DNA of 25,649 nucleotides from an uncultured Lachnospiraceae bacterium (GTDB taxonomy: Bacteria; Bacillota; Clostridia; Lachnospirales; Lachnospiraceae), in assembly GCA_947631755.1 (NCBI GenBank), contig CANRMO010000004.1:1-25649 (forward strand), read 5' to 3'. This document shows positions 1-6,027 of the stretch, in pieces (within the stretch, counting starts at the first letter, position 1; every line of letters begins with the position of its first letter). The notes below the pieces were generated by a model. The model was not told where the DNA came from, did not search any database, and was given only the letters and a program-made list of their open reading frames with translations. The translations under genes were made by a program, and so were the position numbers.

Positions 1-21
1 CGTAGCCGTATATTTGGGGAA

Positions 22-675
22 ATGGATAATTTGAGGTATGTATATGAGCAAACCAAATGTATGCTCAAACAGAAAATAAAGGAATTGTTTGCAAATGATT
101 GTTCGGGACATGATTATTGGCATAGCATAAGAGTCTTAAATAATGCAGAAAAAATTGCAAAGACAGAAAAATGCGACGAATATATAGTGATGATTGCTGC
201 ATTGCTGCATGATGCGGATGATGTAAAGATATTTGAAACAACGGATTATGAAAATGCACGACGTATTATGTCAGATTGCTGTCTTACAGAAGATACGGCA
301 GAGTGTGTAATTGATATTATCAGGAAGATTTCATTCAAAGGTACAGAAACCATTTGTCCAACGTCAATAGAGGGGAAAATTGTGCAGGATGCAGACCGAT
401 TGGATGCAATGGGGGCGATAGGAATCGCAAGGGCTTTTGCCTATGGAGGGAATCATAACAGGGTGATTCATATTCCAGGTTGCCAGCCTGATGTGAATAT
501 GGATGAAACTGAGTATAGGAATAATAAAGGCACAACGATAAATCATTTTTATGAAAAACTACTTTTGATTAAAGATATGATGAATACGGATTGTGCAAAA
601 ACCATTGCTCAGAAGCGGGATCGGTATATGCGTGAGTTTTTAAATGAATTTTATGATGAATGGAACGAACAATGA
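22..675 (+). CDS. HD-domain phosphohydrolase (YedJ-like)
   Basis: This 217-residue protein has the HD superfamily metal-binding pattern: H30 and H34 in GHDYWHSIRV, the H63-D64 pair in LLHDADD, and a late Asp in VQDADRLDAMG (about residue 125), followed by GIARAFAYGG. The spacing and the DADRLDAMGA block are typical of the small YedJ-like HD hydrolases, which are presumed cytoplasmic metal-dependent phosphohydrolases with no firmly known substrate. The length is normal for the family. The start at 22 has only a poor ribosome site (GGGGA, very close), and upstream sequence is cut by the window edge, so the start is less sure than the family. A Nudix gene follows 39 bp downstream on the same strand, so the two may be co-transcribed. 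Its AT-rich composition matches the accessory region. Confidence 0.85.
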   Translation: MDNLRYVYEQTKCMLKQKIKELFANDCSGHDYWHSIRVLNNAEKIAKTEKCDEYIVMIAALLHDADDVKIFETTDYENARRIMSDCCLTEDTAECVIDIIRKISFKGTETICPTSIEGKIVQDADRLDAMGAIGIARAFAYGGNHNRVIHIPGCQPDVNMDETEYRNNKGTTINHFYEKLLLIKDMMNTDCAKTIAQKRDRYMREFLNEFYDEWNEQ

Positions 676-714
676 AAGAGGCAATTAAGTTTAGTAAAGG
701 GGAGATATGGTAAG

Positions 715-1173
715 ATGACAGAGGTAAAATTTTATGAGAGTATAGAAGATGAACTGCTTAAATTTGCTGTGATAATATCCAAAACACAGGATAAATACAT
801 CTTTTGCAAACATAAGGATAGAGATACATGGGAAATTCCCGGAGGTCACCGGGAACAGTTTCCAGGGGACTCTGGGAACTGGGAAAATATTATAGATACC
901 GCAAAGAGGGAACTGTATGAGGAAACAGGTGCTCTTGAATTTGATATAGAGCCTATTTGTGTATACTCTGTTACAGCACCTGATAATTTTGATGGTAAGG
1001 AAACTTTTGGAATGTTATTTTTTGCCGATATCAAATGTTTTGAAACAGAGTTACATAGTGAAATTGAGAAAATTGCGTTAATGGATGGACTGCCAAAAAG
1101 ATGGACATATCCTGATATCCAGCCACATTTGATAAACGAGGCAAAGAGGCGGGGCTTTCCTTTATTTTTTTAA
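715..1173 (+). CDS. Nudix hydrolase with an enlarged Nudix loop
   Basis: This 152-residue protein belongs to the Nudix family, which hydrolyses nucleoside diphosphates linked to another moiety. The signature G-x5-E-x7-REUxEExGU can be read at residues 51 to 73, ending in RELYEETGA with the metal-binding Glu residues present. The usual GGHRE that begins the loop in close relatives is also present (residues 43 to 47). About 7 extra residues therefore separate it from the catalytic Glu, and the exact alignment is ambiguous. The substrate cannot be told from sequence. The gene lies 39 bp after the HD hydrolase. Its stop overlaps the end of the convergent flavodoxin gene by 12 bp, and I see no terminator between the two. 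Confidence 0.88.
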   Translation: MTEVKFYESIEDELLKFAVIISKTQDKYIFCKHKDRDTWEIPGGHREQFPGDSGNWENIIDTAKRELYEETGALEFDIEPICVYSVTAPDNFDGKETFGMLFFADIKCFETELHSEIEKIALMDGLPKRWTYPDIQPHLINEAKRRGFPLFF

Positions 1174-1683
1174 ACATTCCAAAATAGGTTCAATATATTT
1201 CTTATCTGATATATCATAAGATGCAGAAATCATCTTTACCATCTCGCGCTCTGCTTCTGTTTTATCTTTTTTGGCTTTGAGCATTTTTATAAACATTTTC
1301 ATCATAAGTTTTGACGGAACAGACATTTTTTCATAGTTAAATCCGCCTGGGCAATAAAAAGCGTCTACTTTTTTTGATCCAAATTCTTTAAAATTCTGTT
1401 TGAAAAATTGTTCAATTTCTGGATTGTCTATTGGACTTCCGCCAACACAAAACACAATTAATTTCTTATCCGCCCATTTATCTATGTTGTCTTTAAACCA
1501 TTTAAATTTGCTGATACTGCCTGCACATGCCCAGCCTCCAAAAACAATTGCCTCGTATGTATCCAGACTTTTTCTTTTTGCCGCTGACAATTCAAGACAA
1601 TCAGCGCCTGTTGCTTCTGCTATCCACTCTGCATATCTCTTTGTAAATCCAGTTTGTGAATTATAAATTATTAATGTCTTCAT
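1162..1683 (-). CDS. Flavodoxin-domain protein
   Basis: The protein is about 173 residues. The N-terminal MKTLIIYNSQTGFTKRYAEW matches the FMN phosphate-binding loop of flavodoxin-like proteins, in which the T/S-x-T-G-x-T region holds the phosphate, and the sequence fits the Flavodoxin_5 group. VFGGWACAG and IVFCVGGSP mark the next strands and loops. It probably acts as a cytoplasmic FMN electron carrier or reductase; the partner is unknown. I place the start at the ATG at 1683, because AGAGGG lies 6 bases ahead of it. The in-frame TTG at 1689 abuts that site directly and is less likely. The start lies inside the end of the marR gene (23-bp overlap), which implies translational coupling and shared control. 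Confidence 0.85.
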   Translation of the reverse strand: MKTLIIYNSQTGFTKRYAEWIAEATGADCLELSAAKRKSLDTYEAIVFGGWACAGSISKFKWFKDNIDKWADKKLIVFCVGGSPIDNPEIEQFFKQNFKEFGSKKVDAFYCPGGFNYEKMSVPSKLMMKMFIKMLKAKKDKTEAEREMVKMISASYDISDKKYIEPILECLKK

Positions 1684-2161
1684 CGGCAACCCTCTTTTCC
1701 AGATTTTCTATTCCTGCATATAGCTTTGATAAGAGAATAAAAAGCGTTTCAATTTCTTTTTCCGTATAAACTTCAAAAAGATATTTCAATTCTTCCTCGT
1801 ATTCTAAAAAATCATTCTGAAAATAGTCGTTCACTTTTTCTGTGGTGCAAATACACATAGCCCTTGTATCAAGGGGGCTTTGCTTAATAATAATAAAGCC
1901 CTTCTTCATCAGAACATCAGCTAACTTTTTAATATTTTGTCTCGAACACCCCAGCAAATTTCCTAATTGTGTAAATGTTAGCGGCTCTTTTGATTGTCTG
2001 ACTATTGACAATAGCATAAACTGTTTTAGCGATACCTTTGGAATATGGTTGTCAAAAAGTGTTTGCAGTTTATTCCCCGCAATAAATAATGTGCTGAAAA
2101 TAGCTTTCCTTTGATCTTCTGTGGTATTCGAAAACCTTGTAATCAAATCATCTAAATTCAT
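1661..2161 (-). CDS. MarR-family transcriptional regulator
   Basis: This 166-residue protein has the winged helix-turn-helix layout of MarR regulators: an N-terminal dimerization helix, then MLLSIVRQSKEPLTFTQLGN, and LLGCSRQNIKKLADVLMKKG as the recognition helix with the wing IIIKQSPLDTRAM (the conserved D-x-R is present). The start at 2161 is chosen because AGGAG sits 6 bases upstream. A longer reading from 2191 would begin inside the promoter and operator and has no ribosome site. The gene overlaps the flavodoxin gene by 23 bp and is followed by it. The leader carries a perfect inverted repeat wrapped around the -10 box, which strongly suggests autorepression of a marR-flavodoxin operon. 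The inducing signal is not evident. Confidence 0.9.
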   Translation of the reverse strand: MNLDDLITRFSNTTEDQRKAIFSTLFIAGNKLQTLFDNHIPKVSLKQFMLLSIVRQSKEPLTFTQLGNLLGCSRQNIKKLADVLMKKGFIIIKQSPLDTRAMCICTTEKVNDYFQNDFLEYEEELKYLFEVYTEKEIETLFILLSKLYAGIENLEKRVADEDINNL

Positions 2162-2171
2162 ATAATTCTCC

Positions 2172-2220
2172 TTATAGGTAACTTGTTGCATATTTAATTA
2201 TAGCAACAAGTTACCTATAA
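2172..2220. promoter_or_regulatory. Perfect inverted repeat, likely MarR operator
   Basis: Two 18-bp arms are exact reverse complements: TTATAGGTAACTTGTTGC at 2172 to 2189 and GCAACAAGTTACCTATAA at 2203 to 2220, separated by 13 bp that hold the -10 box. Each arm also contains an internal AAC-TT-GTT half-palindrome, so each could bind one MarR dimer. That would put one dimer in the -35/-10 spacer and one at the transcription start, which together would occlude RNA polymerase. The binding protein is inferred from position only. Confidence 0.8.
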
Positions 2221-2225
2221 GTCAA
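2197..2225 (-). promoter_or_regulatory. Promoter of the marR-flavodoxin operon
   Basis: On the minus strand a -35 box TTGACT (2220 to 2225) and a -10 box TATAAT (2197 to 2202) are separated by exactly 17 bp. This is close to the sigma-A consensus. The expected start of transcription is near 2190, giving a leader of about 30 nt that contains the AGGAGA ribosome site. One arm of the inverted repeat fills the spacer between the two boxes and the other covers the start of the transcript. Confidence 0.85.
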
Positions 2226-2292
2226 GATAAAAAGAAAATACACATTATTTATTATTTTTTTGCAAAGTTCCTCAAAGAAAAACAGCAGAGCA

Positions 2293-3471
2293 TTACGTCT
2301 TGTGTTGTGACAGGAGGACTGTCCCGATCAATAGTAAAATCGGGAATACAATTGCTGCCAATATTCCTGAGTGTAGATTATTATTAAAGTGGCTTGATAC
2401 AATACCTGCCAAAGTGGGGCCGCCGGAACACCCTAAATCACCTGCCAAGGCAAGCATGGCGAACAGAACGGTTCCGCCCCCCTTTATAGAAACGGCGGTT
2501 TTACTGAATGTTCCCGGCCAAAGAATGCCTACGGCGAACCCGCATAATGCGCATCCGGTTAATCCGAGTATCGGAACGGGGACAAGGGCGATGCATAAAT
2601 AAGAAATGATACACAAAATACAACTGAATTGCATAAATCGGTCTAAGTTCAGTTTATGTCCGTATTTTCCGTAAATCAGCCTTGATAATCCCATCATCAT
2701 GGCAAATGCCATTGGTCCCGCCAAATCTCCTATAGTTTTATTTACGCCGAGGCCCTGCTCCGCAAAAGTGGACGCCCATTGGCTTACTGCCTGTTCGGAT
2801 GCTCCTGCGCACATCATCATAAGCATAAACAGCCAAAAAATCTTTTTTCTGAACAGTCTGTTTACAGTCAAGCCCTGCTCACCCTCTGTGTTTAAAGAAT
2901 AAATGGGAGCTTTTGCAAAGAGGATCATATTGCATACGGGAATAACAGCCCAAATGACAGCGAGGATTTTCCAATTGCCGGTTCCTGCAACTGCAAAAAA
3001 AGCCGTAGAGAGCAATACTACGCCCATATGCCCCCAGCAATAAAAAGAGTGGAGCAGGCTCATAGCTTTTTCTTTATTGTCAGTAGGGCATGCTTCCATA
3101 ATAGGGCTGACGAGAACTTCAAGCAAACCGCCTCCGACAGCATAAATAATAACAGAAATCATAATCCCTATAAAGGCGTCGGGCAGCAATTCGGGCAGAA
3201 ATGTCAGTAAGATCAACCCCGTTGCTGAGAATATATCAGCAATAATAACGGAGGAACGGTAGCCGATCTTATCAATAAATCCTGCCGAAAGTATATCAAC
3301 GGTCAATTGTATGATAAAATTCACTGTAATCAGTGCAGTTATTTTAGACAGCGAAATATGATAGCTGTTTTGAAAAGTCACAAACAGCAAAGGAACAAAA
3401 TTATTTACTATAGCCTGAACGATATATCCTATAAAACAGGCGGCCATTGTTTTCTTATAATTTGGTTTTAT
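2293..3471 (-). CDS. MFS transporter, probable AUA start
   Basis: This is a hydrophobic protein of about 384 to 392 residues with roughly 12 membrane segments, typical of major facilitator superfamily carriers. Segment 1 contains GYIVQAIVNNFVPLLFVTF, and the loop after segment 2 contains DKIGYRSSVII, corresponding to the family D-R-x-G-R/Y-R loop. The substrate is unknown. The first normal start is ATG at 3447, but it has no ribosome site. Eight codons further upstream an ATA at 3471 has GGGAG 7 bases ahead of it, and it adds KPNYKKT, an N-terminal motif I recognise from relatives. No ATG, GTG or TTG lies between the upstream in-frame stop and 3447. I therefore give 3471 as the likely start, whether a real AUA initiator or a mutated ATG. 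The base composition is more GC-rich than its neighbours. Confidence 0.85.
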   Translation of the reverse strand: MKPNYKKTMAACFIGYIVQAIVNNFVPLLFVTFQNSYHISLSKITALITVNFIIQLTVDILSAGFIDKIGYRSSVIIADIFSATGLILLTFLPELLPDAFIGIMISVIIYAVGGGLLEVLVSPIMEACPTDNKEKAMSLLHSFYCWGHMGVVLLSTAFFAVAGTGNWKILAVIWAVIPVCNMILFAKAPIYSLNTEGEQGLTVNRLFRKKIFWLFMLMMMCAGASEQAVSQWASTFAEQGLGVNKTIGDLAGPMAFAMMMGLSRLIYGKYGHKLNLDRFMQFSCILCIISYLCIALVPVPILGLTGCALCGFAVGILWPGTFSKTAVSIKGGGTVLFAMLALAGDLGCSGGPTLAGIVSSHFNNNLHSGILAAIVFPILLLIGTVLLSQHKT

Positions 3472-3520
3472 AGTACCACTCCCTGGTCATTAATTATCTG
3501 TGCAGTAAACACATAATTTT

Positions 3521-3549
3521 AGTATACTCTCTGAGGTGTTTTTTCTCAA
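3521..3549 (-). promoter_or_regulatory. Promoter of the MFS transporter gene
   Basis: On the minus strand TTGAGA (3544 to 3549) and TATACT (3521 to 3526) are 17 bp apart. Transcription would start near 3514, giving a leader of about 43 nt before the AUA at 3471 or 67 nt before the ATG at 3447. Confidence 0.6.
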
Positions 3550-3634
3550 CTGCCTTTCTCGGATTTTAGAACACAAATTTTTTAAAAAACGGATTTATAT
3601 TTGTATTATAAGATGATATAATAAAATCAGATGA

Positions 3635-3754
3635 GGTTGGAATTATCAAAATATCTATAGGGACTTAGAACAATCCAGAAAACAAATTAAAATGGGACAA
3701 TGTAGCAGTGCGGAAGAGGTGTTTAATGGGCTGGAACAAAGATACGGATTTTGA
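3635..3754 (+). pseudogene. Possible antitoxin C-terminal remnant
   Basis: A 39-codon open stretch without a convincing start ends in a peptide containing RDLEQSRKQIKMG and SSAEEVFNGLEQRYGF before TGA at 3752. The pattern of a charged helix, a short turn, then A-E-E-V-F-x-x-L-E-x-x-Y-G-F resembles the C-terminal tails of small type II antitoxins (RelB or Phd-like). No complete antitoxin or toxin accompanies it. A TATAAT box is visible at 3617 to 3622 just upstream but lacks a clear -35 partner. The assignment rests on pattern only and could be wrong. Confidence 0.35.
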
Positions 3755-3886
3755 AGTTATATTCATATCTTTTATGGATTAGGACAAGGAGTACAATATA
3801 TTTCTGAGATAGAAAATTATAAAAAATCTTTGATTTACGAATATGTTACGGGCAAGAAGGAAGTACCACAGGAATATCAGGTATAA
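3755..3886 (+). pseudogene. Type I restriction specificity subunit (hsdS) tail remnant
   Basis: In the same frame as the preceding remnant, 43 codons end in ISEIENYKKSLIYEYVTGKK and a short tail before TAA at 3884. This is the typical C-terminus of HsdS specificity subunits, whose last coiled-coil helix ends in a y-K-x-S-l-I-x-E-x-V-T-G-K pattern. The two DNA-recognition domains (over 350 residues) are missing. It lies 45 bp upstream of a DUF1016 nuclease gene and in front of HsdR fragments, which is the normal order of type I loci that carry a DUF1016 gene. Confidence 0.6.
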
Positions 3887-3931
3887 GATGTAAACTTATC
3901 TATAGCATGAAATGGATTGGAAGGAGATTGA

Positions 3932-5170
3932 ATGGAAAATAAAAATGACATAATAGTATCAGATCAATCATTAGATACTTTAATTTCAAATTCGATTGAG
4001 TTAATACAATATGCCAGACAGCTCGTTGCAAAACAGGTAAATTTAGTGCAGCTTATGACATATTATTCTCTTGGCAAGTGGATTGTGGAGGTACAGCAGG
4101 AAGGACAGGAACGCGCCCAATATGGGAAAAAGGTTATAAAAACTTTGTCTGAGCATTTAACGGAAAAGTTTGGCAGAGGTTTTTCAAAAGCAAATTTAGA
4201 ATTTTTTAGAAGATTTTATTTAAATTATGAAGATCGAATTGCCGAAACAGTGTTTAGGCAATTCGCAATCGAAAAAACTGAAACAGTGTTTAGGCAATTG
4301 GAAGAAAAGCCTCCATTTGTTGTATCATGGTCACATTATTTACAACTTATGCGAATTGAAAATAAAGATGAACGTAGTTTCTATGAAATAGAATCGGCAA
4401 AGTCCGGATGGGGAATCAGAACATTGCAAAGACAGTATAATTCCAGTCTGTATGAGAGATTGGCACTTAGCAGAGATAAAGATGCTGTAATGCAAATGGC
4501 AAAAGAGGGAAATGTGATTGCTAAGCCGCAAGATATTGTAAAGCAGCCCACTGTATTAGAATTTCTTGGCTTGGAGGAAAAAGCGGAATATTCAGAGAGT
4601 GATTTAGAAACAGCAATTATTAACAAGTTACAAAAATTTTTGCTTGAATTGGGAAAAGGTTATTTATTTGAGGCACGACAGAAACGATTTACTTTTAATG
4701 AAGATAACTATTACGTGGATTTGGTCTTTTATAATCGGCTTTTGCGTTGTTATGTTTTGATTGATTTAAAGGTGGACAAGCTGACACATCAGGATATTGG
4801 GCAGATGCAGATGTATGTGAATTACTATGACCGATACGAGAAACTTGATGAAGAAAATCCGACAATTGGCATTTTGATATGTAGGGAAGCGAATGATGCA
4901 CTGGTAGAGATTACACTTCCTAAAGATGCCAATATTTATGCTTCCCAATATAAACTTTATTTACCGGACAAAAATTATTGCAGGATAAGCTCAGACAATG
5001 GATTGCGGAAGAAGAAGCATGAGCATAATGGCTATAACAGAAAAGCAATTTGGGTCTGGCATAGAACAGGAATAAAAGTTGCTACATGTAGCGATTTTGC
5101 CTTTAAAAAATATGAAGATATCAGTTTAAACAATGGACTTGGGAGAAAAAGTATGACACTCCAAAGTTAG
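3932..5170 (+). CDS. DUF1016 (YhcG-type) PD-(D/E)XK nuclease, C-terminally frameshifted
   Basis: Residues about 12 to 165 form the DUF1016 N-terminal domain (YYSLGKWIVEVQQ, FSKANLEFFRRFY, VVSWSHYLQLMRI). Residues about 205 to 345 form the PD-(D/E)XK nuclease-like domain, with FEARQKR, D263 in YYVDLVFYN and D278-L-K280 in VLIDLKV as the likely catalytic acids and lysine. Proteins of this type often sit inside type I restriction loci. The family C-terminus is out of frame: after codon 347 (A-run 4970 to 4974) the other frame reads LLQDKLRQWIAEEEA and stops at 5020 to 5022, so the ancestral protein was about 363 residues. The current frame runs on to 5170 through former hsdR sequence. AGGAG lies 5 bases before the ATG. 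The nuclease core is intact, so partial function is possible. Confidence 0.85.
   Translation: MENKNDIIVSDQSLDTLISNSIELIQYARQLVAKQVNLVQLMTYYSLGKWIVEVQQEGQERAQYGKKVIKTLSEHLTEKFGRGFSKANLEFFRRFYLNYEDRIAETVFRQFAIEKTETVFRQLEEKPPFVVSWSHYLQLMRIENKDERSFYEIESAKSGWGIRTLQRQYNSSLYERLALSRDKDAVMQMAKEGNVIAKPQDIVKQPTVLEFLGLEEKAEYSESDLETAIINKLQKFLLELGKGYLFEARQKRFTFNEDNYYVDLVFYNRLLRCYVLIDLKVDKLTHQDIGQMQMYVNYYDRYEKLDEENPTIGILICREANDALVEITLPKDANIYASQYKLYLPDKNYCRISSDNGLRKKKHEHNGYNRKAIWVWHRTGIKVATCSDFAFKKYEDISLNNGLGRKSMTLQS
4244..4299 (+). repeat. Short direct repeat inside the DUF1016 gene
   Basis: A 20-bp sequence, GAAACAGTGTTTAGGCAATT, occurs at 4244 to 4263 and again at 4280 to 4299, 36 bp (12 codons) apart. 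It encodes ETVFRQ twice in the linker between the N-terminal domain and the SWSHYLQLMRI segment. The repeat keeps the frame and looks like a tandem duplication in a variable linker. Confidence 0.85.
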
Positions 5171-5285
5171 TCGTATATGTTTTGCGGAACGGCTTTAAAC
5201 ACAGGGGGACTACTTTTAGAGTCTGTTATTTTAAGCCTGAGTCTGCATTGAATGAAACAGCACAGGTTCAGTATGCAGAAAACGA
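5028..5285 (+). pseudogene. Type I restriction endonuclease (hsdR) N-terminal remnant
   Basis: ATG at 5028, 5 bp after the ancestral stop of the DUF1016 gene, begins MAITEKQFGSGIEQE and then stops, which looks like an HsdR start. From 5116 a different frame encodes a peptide with VVYVLRNGFKHRGTTFRVCY and FKPESALNETAQ, matching the N-terminal domain of type I HsdR proteins (the hGfK-RGxxFrxcyFKPeS block before the nuclease motif). The part between is missing or scrambled, and everything after about YAENE near 5285 is gone, including the nuclease and helicase motor of a normal protein of about 1000 residues. Together with the HsdS tail this is a degraded hsdS-DUF1016-hsdR operon. Confidence 0.6.
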
Positions 5286-6013
5286 AATTATTGAATGGCA
5301 AAAAGGCGGAAGGGATTTTGCTGGAGAATGGAATGAAAGCTGATGCGGACTATGTTGTATGTGCTTGTGATACAGATTACACGTTCCATAATCTGCTGCC
5401 CGAAAAGTATATGCCGCAGGGACTTAAAAAGATGTATGCTGATAGAGAAAAATATCCGGTTAGCAGTGGATTCCAGATTGCCTATGCCGTAGATGGAGTG
5501 TTTTCGGAATTAACAGGAACAAGGATATTTCCATGTGGTGAGATGAATGTGGGAAGCCAGATGGTGCGGCGCATGAGTATTCAGTCCTATGATTATGAAC
5601 CGGATTTTGCGCCAGAGGGAAAAATGATTTTACAAACCAATTTTTCGCAGACAGAGGCCGATTATAAATACTGGGAGCAGCTCTATAAAGATAAGGCGGC
5701 ATATGATAAACGGAAGACTGAAATTGCTGGGCAGGCAATGAAGCGGGTTGTCAAAGAGTATCCATTTCTGGAGGGGAAAATCCGTGTGATTGATGTTTGG
5801 TCGCCAATGACATATACAAAGTATTGTAATTCCTACAGAGGTGCATATATGAGCTTTGTAACTACCAGACAGGCAAAGAGTATCACCGTACCGGGAGTGG
5901 TGAAGGGGATTGGCAATGTGCTGCTGGCAAGTCAATGGTTAATGGGGCCCGGAGGGCTTCCGACGGCGGCTGCAATGGGGAAATTTGCGGCATGGAGGAT
6001 TATAAAGGGATAA
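5252..6013 (+). pseudogene. Phytoene-desaturase-like FAD oxidoreductase, N-terminal half lost
   Basis: From about 5274 onward the frame encodes the C-terminal half of a CrtI-like NAD(P)/FAD-dependent oxidoreductase: KKAEGILLENGMKADADYVV, LLPEKYMPQGLKKMY, YCNSYRGAYMSFVTT, and the C-terminal FAD-contacting LASQWLMGPGGLPTAAAMGK. Relatives are about 490 to 500 residues long. Here only about 245 remain, and the N-terminal Rossmann GxGxxG dinucleotide fold is absent, so a working enzyme is unlikely. The first residues of the open frame (from the ATG at 5252) come from the alternate frame of the hsdR remnant and are not native. The breakpoint lies within about 5270 to 5285. The downstream Imm26 gene starts 15 bp after its stop. 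Confidence 0.8.
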
Positions 6014-6027
6014 AGAGGCTGATTATT

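Larger units (their letters stand above)
3472..3931. other. Gene-free stretch with decayed fragments
   Basis: Between the divergent MFS and DUF1016 genes there is no intact gene. The left part holds the MFS promoter. The middle (3570 to 3634) is very AT-rich, with a run of T and A and an isolated TATAAT. The right part carries the antitoxin-like and HsdS-like remnants listed separately. The ribosome site for the DUF1016 gene (AAGGAG) lies just before 3932. Confidence 0.6.

Noticed and set aside
4967..4976. Programmed -1 frameshift signal in the DUF1016 gene
   Set aside because: The run C-AAA-AAT does not fit the X-XXY-YYZ slippery pattern and no downstream stem is obvious; a simple indel is more likely.
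5935..6027. N-terminal extension of the Imm26-type protein
   Set aside because: It overlaps the oxidoreductase remnant in another frame and lacks a ribosome site, whereas AGAGG precedes the ATG at 6028.
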